Assembly (NCBI RefSeq): GCF_018687715.1
Contig: NC_056754.1
Location: 22,377,001-22,441,000 of the forward strand
Source of the DNA: Carya illinoinensis
Lineage: Eukaryota > Streptophyta > Magnoliopsida > Fagales > Juglandaceae
Length of the DNA: 64,000 nt
Direction of reading: 5' to 3'
Shown here: piece by piece, positions 11,461-24,292 of the stretch
How the letters are laid out: each line of letters opens with the position of its first letter
Position numbering within the stretch: position 1 is the stretch's first letter
Position numbers and translations under genes: made by a program
Notes under the pieces: generated by a model
Database searches by the model: none
The model's input: only the letters and a program-made list of their open reading frames with translations
Told to the model about the DNA's origin: nothing

Positions 11461-14400
11461 ATGAGTCTTATAAGCTGGAACTGCCGAGGGCTTGGGAACC
11501 CTCGGACAGTTTACTTCCTTAGCTTACTAGTTAAGGATAAGAGCTCAGGAATGGTCTTTATTATGGAAACAAAATGCTCAAAAAATAGAGTGATGGAAGT
11601 CAGTAATAGGTTAAAGTTTGACTCATGTCTGGTTGTTGAAAGCAGAGGGAGTAGTGGTGGTCTTGCACTAATGTGGAAGAGCCATATGAATATGGTTATT
11701 TACAACTAATCGAGATGGCATATTAATGTCCATGTAACAAATGACCCGGGCAGCCCCACCTAGTTCTTCACAGGTTTCTATGGCCACCCTGTGACTGCCA
11801 AAAGAAAGAGGAGTTGGGATCTTTTAAAGGCCATCAAGCTAGAGTCCTCAACACCATGGTTATGCTATGGGGACTACAATGAGATTACGTGTCAAAATGA
11901 GAAGGAAGGAGGATGTCCTAGACCATACAAACAGATGGAAGTGTTTAGGGAAGCACTTGAATTCTGCTCTCTAATGCCCATTCAGACCAGAGGCTCAAAA
12001 TTCACTTGGGCCAATAATAGAAGAGGTAGAAACTTTACCAAAGAAAGACTAGATCGAGCTCTAGTTAACCTATCATGGCAGGAAATTTCTAGGGACAGTT
12101 GGTGCTCTGTGGAACCTGCAGTAAAATTAGACCACTCACCACTAGCCCTATCAATAAAGAAGCAAGGATCCCATGGCTACCCAGAAGGAAAATGCTTCAG
12201 ATTTGAAACAGCTTGGATTTTAAAGGAAAATTGTGCTCAAACCATCAAGGAGGCTTGGGGAAAGGCAACAAGTGGGCAGGATATGACCACTATGATGAAG
12301 AGTAGACTCCTTAATTGCAGGTTTGCTCTAAAAACTTGGAATGCCAAAGTGAACAAAACGACTCCTACTGAGATCAAGGTTAAATTAGGTAAGCTGAGGG
12401 AGATGCAAGACAAGGGCAGAGGTGATCATGTAGAATCTGTCAAAAACCTACAGAAAGATATTGAACAAAGGCTTGCTGAGGAGGAGATAAAATGGAAGCA
12501 AAGGGCAAAACAGCACTGGTTACAAGTGGGGGACAAAAACACAAAATACTTTCATATGCAAGCAACTCATAGAAGGAAAGTCAACAGAATATCTCAAATC
12601 CTGGATAGTAGTAACAGACTCGTGACTGAGAAGCAACAAATTGGGACTACATTGTCCAACCATTTCTCTGATCTATCTCAACATCCCACCCCTCTGATAT
12701 TGATGAATGCCTAATGCACATGGCCCACAGAGTCTCACCACAGATGAATGAAGGTCTGCTGCAGGAATTTATTGAGGAAGAGGTCAAGACAGCAGTCTTC
12801 CAAATGAAAGGCTTGGGCTCCCCAGAACCCGATGGGTTCCCAGCAGTGTTTTACCAAACAAATTGGGAGATTCTTGCTAAGGAAGTCTGCAGCTTTGTGC
12901 TCAAAACTCTAAACAAAGGCAGCTCATTGGAGGGGGTAAATGATACTTTTATTACCTTAATCCCAAAGGTTAAGGAACCAAAAACTGTTACTGATTTCAG
13001 GCCAATAAGCCTTTGTAATGTTATTTATAAAATTGTTTCCAAAGTGCTGTCAAATAGGATTAAGGCTGTTTTACCTAACCTTATTTCCTTGAATCAAAGT
13101 GCTTTTGTACCAGGTAGGGCCATCACAGATAATATTTTGGTAGCCTATGAGACCCTTCACTCCATGACAACTAGAATGACAGGAAAATCTGGTTTCATGG
13201 CATTCAAGCTTGATATGAGCAAGGCATACGATAGGGTGGAGTGGGCTTTTCTTTCCTCAGTGATGAGCAAGATGGGATTTGATAGAAGATGGATTTCTCT
13301 AGTGATGAACTGCATAACCTCAGTTTCATACTCAATCCTCCTAAATGGTGTTCCACAATCTCCATTCAAACCCTCTCGAGGATTGAGGCAAGGGGATCCT
13401 CTATCCCCTTACCTCTTTATCCTTGTTGCAGAAGCCTTAACAAGCATTCTCAATAAGGCTAAGCTGGATGGCAGCCTTACTAGTATCCCATTGGGAAGAG
13501 GCCCTCTAAAAGTTAGTCATTTGTTTTTTTGCTGATGATAGCTTGATCTTCTGCAAATTCAACTCTCTTGAATGGAGTAGACTAATGAGGATTCTAAGCT
13601 TATATGAGACTGGATCAGGCCAGGTACTAAACAAAGAGAAGTCCTCCATTTTTTTCAGTAAGAACACTCCACCAGAGAACAAGAGGACAATTCTCCTTAT
13701 TGCTGGGGTGCCTGCAACAGTTTCATTTGAGAAGTACCTTGGTCTTCCTTCTATGGTGAGGAGAGCCAAAACAGCAACATTCCATGGTCTTATTGACAGA
13801 GCGTGGCCTCGAATCACAAATTGGAAAACTAATAGTTTATCTGCAGCTGGAAAGGAAGTCCTGCTCAAGTCAGTCCTTCAGGCCATCCCTACATATGCCA
13901 TGGGCATTTTTCTGTTGCCTCAGTCCATCACCAATAGGCTGGACCAGTTATTAAGGAAGTTTTGGTGGGGCTTCAATGAGGATCGATCAAAAATTCAATG
14001 GGTGAAATGGAGCATCCTAAACAGGCCCAAGACTCAAGGGGGGCTAGGTTTTAGAAGTTTTGGCAGTTTCAATCTTGCCTTACTAGCAAAGCAAGTTTGG
14101 AAAGTCCTTACAAACCTTGAGTTTCTCCCTGCCCTCATACTCAAATAGAAGTATTTCCCTCATAGCTCTATCTTGGAGGCAAAGCTGGGAAGTAGACCCT
14201 CTCTAGCTTGGAGGAGCATGCAAGCTAGCCTAAAACTGTTAAGGGCAGGTCTGTCTTGGAGAATTGGTAATGGCCTTCAGGTGAAAATTTGGGAAGATAA
14301 ATGGCTTCCAAGGCCCCATTTTCTAGTCCCTCCCTCCCATCTCAATGATACAGCCGCTGTCACATGGGTTTCTGATCTAATAAACCCAGTTCTCAGGTGT

Positions 14401-15459
14401 TGGGATGAGTCTCTATTAACAAAATGGTTCCCTCAGTCAATGGTGGACATCATTAAAGAGATCTCCATCAGCTTGGGTCAGAGAGGAGACCGCATGATAT
14501 GGGAAGGCACTAATAATGGGATATTCACAGTGAAAAGTGCCTACAATCTGCATAGGGAACTTCTAGCAAATGAAGGTGGTGGCTCTTCAATGGTCCAAAC
14601 ACAATCAGATTCTTGGAAGGTTATGTGAAAGCTACAGGTGCCAAATAGTGTAAGAATGTTCCTGTGGAAGGCATGTAATGACTCATTACCCACTTTCAAA
14701 AACTTGCAAAAGAGGAAAGTTACAGAGGATAAGATGTGCCCCATTTGTCATCTAGAGGAGGAATCTGTCACGCATGTACTGTGGAGTTGTGGAGCAGCCC
14801 AAGATGTATGGTGTCAAGCTAGTAGGCAGCTACAAAAACTCTCATTGGAAGGCACCCTATTTGAATCCATCTGGGGCCAACTATATAGGAAATTGCCTAA
14901 GCCAACACTGGAAGAAGCGGGGATGATATTAAGGCTTATATGGTCCAGAAGGAATGATTATGTGCACGGGAAAGAACTTAGACACCCTAAGGAAATCATT
15001 AACAAGGCTCATGAAGACCTGCAGTGTTTTAGGGAAAGCAACTCCAAGGTCCTGACTGCAACATTGCCTGCTTGTCATCAAAGCCCCCAAAGATGGAAGA
15101 AACCCCCTGACGATCGGTACAAAATGAATTGGGATGCTGTTGTCAATACCTCAAAGAACTTAATAGGAATTGGGGCTATAATCAGCGACTACAATGGATT
15201 GGTTCTTGGCACCATTATAAGTTCTTTGAAATTATAAGTTCTTTGAGTTAGAAGAAATTAGGATTAAGACTCAAAATTAGAAGATACCAAAGAAGTACTC
15301 AAATCCTTCATGTCTTGGAGTGTTTGTCATGCTAAAAGGGATGCTAATATGGTTGTTCACATGCTAGCCAAGGATGCCCTTTTAAGTGAATCCGATCTTT
15401 ATGATCTAGAGGAGATACCTATTTGTATTAAGCAAGTAGTAGAAGTAGAATACTCGTAA
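11461..15459 (+). pseudogene. LINE ORF2: endonuclease, RT, zf-RVT, RNase H
   Basis: Begins MSLISWNCRGLGNPRTVYF, the start of the endonuclease domain; IMETKC, CYGDYNEI and LDHSPLALS carry its catalytic Asn/Glu/Asp/His set. The reverse transcriptase spans about 12760-13700: TDFRPISLCNVIYKIVSKVL, FKLDMSKAYDRVEW (first catalytic Asp), RGLRQGDPLSPYLF and, after a frameshift, ADDSLIFC. zf-RVT is at about 14640-14820 (MCPICHLEEESVTHVLWSC). RNase H starts at KMNWDAVV (about 15120) and resumes at HAKRDANMVVHMLAKDA (about 15331) after a rearranged gap. Stops at 11707, 11761, 14146 and 14626, a frameshift near 12700 and another at the catalytic ADD box make it dead. In life it nicked target DNA and reverse-transcribed the element. 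Confidence 0.92.
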
Positions 15460-15500
15460 TCTGTTTGCTAATGCAATAAAGATATCTTGTTTCAAAAAAA

Positions 15501-15516
15501 AAATCTTTAATCATGT
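15501..15516. repeat. LINE target-site duplication, right copy
   Basis: Exact repeat of 9743-9758 directly after the oligo(A) tail. Host repeat sequence resumes afterwards. Confidence 0.9.
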
Positions 15517-16159
15517 CATGCATATGTGAAAGATGACAATTAATCATCTTTCAAAATTTTTCAAATTTAATTTTTAAAATATTCATGCATATGTAGAAAA
15601 TGTATTTTAATGCTTTATGATAAAATATTAATTTTGAGTCTTAATCCTAATTTCAAAATTTTAAGAGATTTACAACATTACTCTGACTTTAATGTGAATT
15701 TATTCCCTTCTTGCTCATACTTGGTTCCTTGATGTGCTTGACTTCATTATGTAGACAACTTGAGATTGAGACTCCTTTATTTTTTGAATTCATTTATTAT
15801 CATCAAAATCCATGTGTAAATATATAATTACACGAAAGTTGAAACTTTGAATTCAACATTTATTTATACACAATTTGTAAAATATAGTTATATATTTATA
15901 TATATATAAATATATATATTTATGTTTATATATATTTGAAGTTCAATGATTTAGTATTAAAATTGAAAAATCTATCTAACATTAAAGTATATTGAGGATT
16001 GAAATTAAAAAGTAATAGATATATTAAATAATATTGTTCCTTACATATATTAAAAGAAAAATATAAAATATGATAGAATTTTGTAAACAACACTCAGACA
16101 AACACGTTGTTCACAAAATTCGTACTTCGTAATTCCTCAGTCAAGGTGTCAACCTTTTC

Positions 16160-16990
16160 GTTAAGAATATTTACACGATGGGCTATCTCGGCGACAGACT
16201 CCTCTGCAATTACAATCTGTTGATCGATATGCGCAGTCAGCTATGAGATCACCACATTCACCTAAGCAGGCTGTGCATCTCCTGCAAATGTACTTCTCGG
16301 CTGCTGAGGCTGCGTCGGAGGAACTAGATCCGCTATAGGAAGTGGCTAACATCAAGGATGCCCCCTCGCTTGTCCAATGCTATGTTGATGCTTGCTCATG
16401 TTGAAGGGGCTCATCTGATTTGTGACCTTCTCCTCCGGCTGGAGTAGCACTCTCCTATCAATTAATAGTCGGTCGATGATGACACCATATGGGAGGTTGT
16501 CCATGGAGACGATGCTCACCTTGTAACGGATCCTCTCAAAGATACACAGTGGCAAATCGATACGATCTCCACATGCCACTTGTATAAAAAACTATGCCTG
16601 AGTCCCGACTAAATGTGGTCTTATGTTCAATAGGATCCACATTTGTTGCAACATGCGGAAGAAATGTAGCAGATGTATTTGGTTGAATTCGTTCCTCCTC
16701 TCGATTTGCTTGCAGTCTCTCCTGATGAGGATATAGAAATCCTCATCTCGAACATCATCCCGAGCCTTATGGTTAGTACCCTTGACCTCTAATAAATCTA
16801 TATCTCTAACTGATGATGGCTCAATTGGACCAATAGATGATGCAGAAGTGCCTACATCTGCATCGAGTATGCCGTGTGCTAAGGTAAATGTGTGAACCAC
16901 AGCTGTGTCGCCAATCTAAGAGTCAGCTATAGTTAATGTCTTTACTACTCGACAAATCCCGAGGAAGTTGGCGATGACATCCGATAAAAT
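16160..16990 (-). pseudogene. Decayed 'putative plant transposon protein' domain
   Basis: On the minus strand, three open pieces (16592-16900, 16352-16579, 16161-16355) read as one broken protein. The order is a helical stretch with RNEFNQIHLLHFFRMLQQMW, then CGDRIDLPLCIFERIRYK, then VSMDNLPYGVIIDRLLIDRR. This fits the putative plant transposon protein domain found in many LTR-element Gag-like proteins, including its typical 'LPYG-x-I-x-RLL' segment. A Ser/Ala-rich tail (SGSSSSDAASAAE) follows. Stops and frame changes separate the pieces and no pol gene is attached, so it is a relic. Family assignment is from memory of the motif pattern, not a search. Confidence 0.55.
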
Positions 16991-16999
16991 CTCAAACTA

Positions 17000-19019
17000 A
17001 ACACTACGTTTTGCACGTTGCCCCAATTCATAAAAATAAAGAAAAAAATGCCAGTTGATAAAAATAAAGAAAAAAATAAAAAATAGTACAAAAGAAATGA
17101 GAAGATGAGAAAAGAAATCTAAACAAAAATTGAACAAAACAAGATAAAAAGTGAAGAAAGAAACATAAATTTTATATACAAGTTAGCGTCTTATTTTAAT
17201 GTTCTTGAATTTGCTTGTTGTCGATTTCGTCTGCTTCTAATGTTCTTTCTCATCTTCTATTTTCTTATACATTCTTTCTTTTTTACATGAAAAGGTTTTA
17301 TTCTATTTTTTCATATTTATATAAATGCACATGTACTTGACAAAAATGATTGACATCATATGTTTCTTGTACAAGTAAGTGTTTTTCTCATTAGCTTGAT
17401 TTTTTTAATAGATTTGTTTTATTCTTAGACGCATTAACTAATTTAATTGATTTAAAGTAATCTGTATGAATTTATTTAGAATGAAATGTTTACTTCTTCT
17501 CCTTTTACTAAAACTTCTTCTAAGATTTTGTATGTATTATATCTCTATATATGTATACATGTCTACCTATACGTAACTGAAACAATATCATAAACGTTTA
17601 AAATCTCTTTCTGTTAAACTTTTAATAGTTATAATTATATACCTAAATAGAACGTTGACTTATATGTAAGCTCCATATTTTTTTTTTCATTTTTTATTAT
17701 GTTTTTTAAACCTTTGTTTAAAAAAAATTTTCTCGCCTTCTCATTTGCTATTTCCTATTATTTTTATTTTTTGCCTATTTTTTAATATTAATTTTCATAT
17801 TAATATTGATATAGATATGTAATGTTATAATTTACTTTGTCTTTGACCCTTTAGCTGCTTTTTGAAACGCATGAGATCCACCATTAGTAGGAAAAAAAGT
17901 TATTATTTATGTAAAAGGGAAAAATTATGTCTTATTTTAAGTTAGTCAAAATAGAATGGTCTTTTGGTAAATATTGTTATTATTTTATCTTTTTTGTTTT
18001 GACGTTAAATGAAAGTAATTTGAGTCAATTTTTAAGTTTAAAAACTAATCATATCATATTCGCAGAGTCCTAGGGAAAAATCAAAAAATAAAAAATTTAA
18101 AAAATCATCAGTTCACTATAGACCTAAAAAAAAAATTAAAATAGAGAGAAAAAAATTCAAAAAGTGATCCAAGCACTCACTAGGCCCTAAAACATAAATT
18201 AAGAAAAAAAAATCAGAAAAATGAAACAGTAAGAGTGGCTTCTACCTTTACGAAATTGGGATCCAAATTTAATTATTTTATATATTAATAGTTGCAAATT
18301 TAAAATTAAAAAATTTTCCTGTTTTATTAATGTTTTAATAGTGTTTATAATATTGATTGTTTCTTTTAAGGAGCATTTTATTTTGAGAAGCATTTTATTT
18401 TCTTCAATTCTTAATTTAATAATGATATTATTAAATTATTTGAAACTAAATATTGTAATATGCAAGTTCAAAAATTAATGTAAAAAATAAAACAATTAAA
18501 CAAAATAAAATACTGCAATAAATGAAATTTCATATTAACAGTCGTATTAATAATACTATTAACAATATTAATAATACTATCAACAATATTATTAATATAA
18601 GATTTGTTATTCATATTTATATGGGAGAAAATATTTTTAAATTATGGACTATACTAATAGATTATTGAAGAATGTTATTAAATCTTATCTTCTTTGTAAG
18701 AAGATAGTTTCTCAGTAATTATCAAATATTTATTTATAAATATGTATAAAACAATTTCACCATTATATAAGTTTTCAAAAAAATAAACGATTACAAATGT
18801 TGTAGTATATATATATTAACATATTCTACACCATGTTATTTAATATAATAAATAATAATTTCATCGTTCCATCTCTCTAAAGGCTATGTAACTCTTACTT
18901 TAATAATAAAAATCATATCATATTAATTTATTTCAAAAAAATTTATAACCTCTTTTTAGCACCATTAAGACACAAAAATGAAATACTCAAAATTACTTAA
19001 TGATTTCAATTTTCTATGA
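17000..19019. other. AT-rich gene-free stretch
   Basis: Very AT-rich DNA with long A and T runs and direct repeats of ttaataatac/caatatta type near 18540-18600. The only sizeable frame (18199-18393, -) is low-complexity Lys/Ile/Asn and not credible as a gene. Confidence 0.5.
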
Positions 19020-19748
19020 CACTACAAGAAATATTAAAATATAAAAAGTAATTGATTTAACATTCTCACACAAGTCTAAGTAAAATAGTAGAAACCAAAT
19101 TTTATATGTTTAAAATATTAAAAAGTTATAATTCATTTTTTTAATGAAAATTTCTAAATATACTATTCCACTTATTATTACTACTCTTTAACATCTTAAA
19201 TGGAGAATGTATGTTGTATGTTTGTTATTTCCAGAGTAAACATATAACACTTAAATTTTAAAGTTCAAAAATACAATGATAAATATTACATAATTTGATC
19301 ATATAATTATAATAAAAAAAACTTGTCCTTTAGGTTGAACAGAAGAAAAAAATATAACACATTTGAAACTATAAAATCATCTTCTATAATAAAACAATCT
19401 CATCATTTAGGTTAAAAAAAATGTCTGAACAATTGTGGTTGAAAAAAAAAAACTCTTCTTCCAAAATTCTTAAAGTTGAGTGCATAAGAGAAAATTTTTT
19501 AAAACTCAAATAGTTTTTCTTTGAACTTTTTGTATTTGCAAGGGTTGCTCATTTTAACAATTGATCAAACATTTATTTCATACTAATCCAAAGACTAGCT
19601 AAAAATAAATAAATTAGAAAAAATATCTGACAATGCTATCGAGAAAAGGGAATAAAACAAGAAAGTATCAGAAGAAAACATCTTTGGTGCAGTCTTCTTA
19701 ACATATTTAAGAGAAATATGCTTGGGGTGCCATCAACTATTTCTCCAA

Positions 19749-19750
<2 letters not shown>

Positions 19751-19779
<29 letters not shown>
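19751..19779. repeat. Poly(T) tract
   Basis: An uninterrupted run of 29 T. It may be the reverse-strand tail of a retroposed sequence, but no such element could be delimited here. Confidence 0.9.
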
Positions 19780-20069
19780 CTACTTAATCATAAGGTAAGT
19801 ATTGTTTTTATTGATATTGTGATATTATTAGTTTTATTGATTATATTTATAGTATTACTATATAGTATTGTGATGTTACTATATACTTACTATATATTTA
19901 TATACTAATACTAATATTATTTATAACATATTATATTAATATAATATTAGTTATAACATATTAATATTTATATATTAACATCATAATATTAGTTATAAAA
20001 AAATGTAACTTTCAAACATTCCAATTTAACATCTAAATATGAATGGATGAAATTTTGAGGGCAAATTTC

Positions 20070-20460
20070 AATGTTTACGTTCGAGCGTGATAAAAATTGA
20101 GGAAAATTTCCTACTTATTTCCTTAGCTCTATTTATAAACATTCGAATGTTAAATTATTTACATTCTAATGTGAAAAAAATGCAAGAAATTTCCTGCTCA
20201 ATTTCCTTAGATGGTTGATGAGATGAAACATCCGAGCATTCTAATTTAACGTTCAAATATGAACGGATAAAATTTGAGAGCAAATTTCAACGTTCAAATA
20301 TAAATAATCAAATTTCAACGTTCAAATGTCAAATTATATACTTTCAAACATGAGAAAAAAAGCGAGAAATTTTTCGCTTGATTTTCTTAGCTGTGTGATG
20401 AGCTAAAATGTCCAAATATTTAAATTTAAAATTAGAACATATAACTTAAATATTCAAAAG
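20070..20460. repeat. CACTA subterminal repeat cluster
   Basis: Repeated near-palindromic 10-12-mers such as acgttcgagcgt, cattcgaatg and cgttcaaatat in both orientations, alternating with gaggaaaatttcc-like words. In En/Spm elements, short subterminal repeats of this kind are the binding sites of TnpA. Similar clusters occur at 26040-26300 and 28340-28800. Confidence 0.55.
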
Positions 20461-20879
20461 TTAGAACAAATGAAACATTTTTTTGCATAAAAACACACAC
20501 GAGATTAAAGGTAGAGTTATTTCTACTTCATCCCGTGTGCAAAAGAGGGATAAAGAGGGTGAGAGGTCGTGGTTTAGAGAGAGAGAGATAGTTTTCGTGA
20601 GAGAGGAGTAGAGTGAGAAAGAGTTTGAGTGAGAGAGTTATAAAGTAATTTTCCTTGGTATTAATTGATTTATTCTTCAAGAGGGGTAAGGTGAGATTAC
20701 TTTTACTTTTTGTGTTATTTGTTAATTATTTTATTGTAAGGATGAGTTGTGAGATTTGAAGTAATTTTGTTTGTATATTTTTTGAATAATTATTTGGTAG
20801 AACTTGTTGAAGCATTTGACTTGATAATAGTATTTGTTGGGTTAGGCATATTTCTAAACTTTGTTGTGAATTTAATTGT

Positions 20880-21345
20880 GATTATGTCAATATATGCACA
20901 AATATGAGATATCATTGTAAATAAATATGTGAACTTTTATTGAATATATTAGGAATATTTGTATATTGTAAATTTTTATTGAATATGTGGGGAATATGTT
21001 TATAAATTGTGAATTTGTGTGTGAATATTTATTAAATATATTGTGAATATGTGAAATTATTGTGATTATTGTGTGTGAATATTTATTAAATATGTCGTGA
21101 ATATGTAAAATTGTTGTGATTATTGTTTGTGAATTTTTATTGAATATGTGGGAAATATGTTTTTAAATTGTGAATATTTATTAAATATATTGTCAATATG
21201 TGAAATTATTGTGATTATTGTTAGTGAATATTTATTAAATATGTTGTGAATATGTGAAATTATTGTGATTATTGTTTGTGAATATTTATTAAATATGTTG
21301 TGAATAAGTGAAATTATTGTGATTCTTGTTTGTGAATAAATTTGT
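20880..21345. repeat. Minisatellite, about 54-bp period
   Basis: Repeated units built on gaatatttattaaatat, ttgtgaatatgtgaa and attattgtgattattg occur with a period near 54 bp and are interrupted by diverged units with tttttattgaatatgtggg. The array lies in the presumed untranslated leader of CACTA element 1. Confidence 0.75.
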
Positions 21346-22829
21346 GAACTTTTTTTGAATTTTTTCTTTCTTAGGAACTAGATAAAATATAATATACATA
21401 TAATAACTATAATTAATAATAACACATTAAATATTCATACCCTTGTGACTTTCCAAATCATTATATTATATATATATATATATATAAAGTAAAATACTCT
21501 TCAGAAAAAAAATAAAAAATAAAAAGTCTAGAACCTACTAAATAAGTTGAGAGTTGGAAGGAATAAATTACTTTCTATTTAATATAAAATAGAGAGTAAA
21601 TAACTAAGGATCAAATAAATGCTTAATTAGAAATTTATATATACTTATTGTCTATATAAATAAATAACTCACTTAATTAAGTATATAAATATTAGTAAAC
21701 ATTTTAGGCATAATAACTAATTATAACTAATATATGCTTATTTTTGTAAGAAATTAAAATAAATCAACTTATACTAAGTTATTATATAAATAATAAGAAA
21801 TCAATAAGTATCAATTATATTAAAATATATATAATAACAATTATATTATAACAATTTAAAATTACATAGATATCAATTAATAAGTAATTAACATATATAA
21901 TAACAATTAAAATTATAATTTAGGAATAAAAATTAAAATACTTTATTGCCTGTTGAAAAATTTGAAGCTTTCTTTTCCATAAATAATAACTTTTTATTTA
22001 ATTTTATAAATTAACAATGTCAAACAGATAATAATGTTATATTGTTAAATTAGCGAGAGATTGAAGAATATACTCACAATATTTTTGTCTTGTAGATAAT
22101 GAGAGAGAATTATCTCAAAGAAATATATGTCAAATTGCTTGACTGTCAAAGGCTTTCCAGCGTTCAGAGTTGTCAACGCCGGAGAGTTTGTAACAGTTAA
22201 GTAATTAGACTAAATTTATACATTTTTTCAATATCATTCTCTCTCATTGTCTACTTACAGGAAACTTGTGAACATATTATTTCATCTCAGCTCTATTTTA
22301 ACAATATAACATTATTATATTTGTTTGACAATGTTAATTCAAACAATATTGTTTGTAGTGTTTTTTGTAAGCTATTGTGTGACATTGCATAATTAACCTT
22401 AGACCTATTTGTGAATTAGTGTACATTTAGGTGTCCAATAATTTCTAAATTGTTCAGTATGGACAGTTTGAGATTATATTATCTGTATTATACATTATTT
22501 TTACTCGTACTGAACACGTTTAGTATGAAGTTTTAGTATCTTCCTCTACTATTCTTTGGATATACTGTTCGTAGGGTCACAATCTCTCTATGTGAACATG
22601 GATACTTACAGAATTATGGAGAGGTGCTGTTGAAATTTCTACTGACGTGAAAAGTAGTAGAATGACGAAATATGTACAATATTGATAATATAATCTTGAA
22701 TGAGATATGACCAACTACCTTATCAAAAAAGCAATGACAATTGGAACATGGCATGCATGTAAATTTTCACTTATACGTGTTACTAATAGATGTTTTTAGA
22801 AATAGACAAACGTTAGATATGTCTAGGTG

Positions 22830-23800
22830 ATAGACTTGAAAAGGATTACATACCCTATGCATGTGGAGTAAGAAATTTCATTGATTTTGCTCGGGCTTCT
22901 GCTGATAGTCGTGGTTACATTAAGTACCTATGTTGAGAGTGTAAAAATTTCTGTGCGATAAAGTTGAAAGTCATATCTTTGTAAATGGTATAAATTTGGG
23001 GTATACCCGATGAGTACTGCATGGTGAGCCGTATGAACAGTTAGAGGATGTATTATTTGGTCATCTGAATTATTTGCGGTACATGGATGATGATTATGAT
23101 CAGGATGAGATGAAGAAGATGTTGGATGACATTAGAACTAGGATGTTTATGGATGAGATTGACGACAATACCTCAAGTGGGCGAGGGATTGATTCTGAAA
23201 ATTTCGTTGCAATGTGGGAAGATGCAAAATGCGAGCTTTATCCAGGCTGTATAAAACATTCCAAAATGTCATTTATTGTACGGTGGATTCACATTAAGTC
23301 ATTGTGTGAGATGTCGATGAAAGCAAGAAACATGGCATCAGACTTATTTAACAAGGTACTTCCCGAAGGGTCTGTATTGTCGAAAAGCTTTTATGAAGTA
23401 AAACAGTTGAGAAATGAATTAGGGTTTGAGTATAAGTCCATACATGTATGCAAGAATGATTATTTTATTTTAGAAGTAGAATGAGAAGAAACAAGCACGT
23501 CCTATATCTGGAGAGTCGAGGTAAAAGGGTAAGAAAAACATGCTAATTAAGGTGTTACGATATTTTCCCTTGAGACTTAGATTGCAAAGACTATATATGT
23601 GTAAAAAGACAGGTCACTATATGATATGGTACGAGGAGAAAAGAGTTAAAGATGACGCATATATAAGGCATCTAGTTGACTCACTTGTGTGACAATTTTC
23701 GATAATCAATACTCAGAGTTTGGTATAGAAGCTCGAAACATACGCCTGAGACTCACAACCGATGGATTCAACCCTTTCGAGAATTTGAGTACAAGTTATA
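22830..23800 (+). pseudogene. CACTA tnpD-like transposase fragment
   Basis: An N-terminal part reading YACGVRNFIDFARASADSRG begins near 22850, followed by broken segments including INLGYTR-like and HGEPYEQ-like remains. The longest open piece (23074-23484) carries ENFVAMWEDAKCELYPGC, MSFIVRWIHIKSLCEMS and VLPEGSVLSKSFYEVKQLRN, then LGFEYKSIHVCKNDYFIL. This is the conserved order of En/Spm TnpD-type proteins. Downstream, YFPLRLRLQRLYMCKKTGHY and TDGFNPFENLS continue the family pattern to about 23800. The catalytic C-terminal two thirds is missing, so this is a remnant. Confidence 0.8.
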
Positions 23801-23872
23801 GCACTTGAGAAGAATTTATTTTTTATTTTTATTTCTTTTAATACGTTACTTATTGTATGTTTTCTTTCAAAT

Positions 23873-24292
23873 AGTAAGAAAAAATGATGGAGATACAGTC
23901 AGTTTTTAGGGAATCCCCTTTTAGTGACATAGACATATTCACGCAAGTGCTCATGCCCAAGTCTAGTATGGCAAGAGGTTTGAAACGATTTTTCAAGCAT
24001 TTCGATTCATCCTTTTCAACCTCATTGACTTCATAAATTAATAATTTTACCAAACATTTAGAAGCTGCATGGCGCGAGAATAAGTATATGACGTCAAGAC
24101 AGCAAGAGTTAGAGTTCCTCTTAGAGTGATAGTCTCATTTAAAGATGAGTTTGCATAACCAACAGAGAGACCAAGAGGAAAGAATACGAAGCGAAGTCCA
24201 AGAGCAAGTGCAGTGGGAGATGATGGTGCAAATGAAGCATGTTATATTATTGCAACAGAATCGCGGTGTGCAAGAAAAGAAGAAGAAATGAA
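23873..24292 (+). pseudogene. CACTA tnpA-like C-terminal fragment, copy 1
   Basis: The frame reads KMMEIQSVFRESPFSDIDIF, TQVLMPKSSMARGLKRFFK and later SRQQELEFLLE, DQEERIRSEVQEQVQWEMM and a QEKKKK tail with TGA at 24290-24292. The same order recurs at 27800-28206, with many substitutions, in element 2. The coiled-coil-like Glu/Gln-rich end is typical of plant Ptta/En/Spm transposase C-termini. Several internal stops show decay. Confidence 0.7.

Larger units (their letters stand above)
9759..15500 (+). mobile_element. Near full-length LINE retrotransposon, inactive
   Basis: A 5742-bp non-LTR retrotransposon of the plant L1-like clade. It has ORF1 (DUF4283 plus zinc knuckle), ORF2 (apurinic endonuclease, reverse transcriptase, zf-RVT, RNase H) and a short 3' UTR ending in an oligo(A) run. 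The 16-bp target-site duplication aaatctttaatcatgt flanks it exactly. It inserted into an older LTR-like repeat. Reading frames are broken by at least six stops, several frameshifts and a rearranged RNase H domain, so it cannot mobilise itself. Confidence 0.93.
8760..15840. mobile_element. LTR-like repeat split by the LINE insertion
   Basis: The left part (8760-9758) begins near ctagataactaacacaagaggggggta and carries a block of tandem-like segments; the right part (15501-15840) ends near tttattatcatcaaaatcc. The gaggggggt start and catcatcaaaat end resemble long LTRs of plant retrotransposons. No coding domain is present, so it would be a solo LTR or a non-autonomous element. Within 9480-9740 there are two-plus direct repeats of about 123 bp (acaaaatcat at 9501 and 9624), which create the misleading 104-aa ORF at 9455-9769. 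Boundaries are approximate. Confidence 0.4.
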
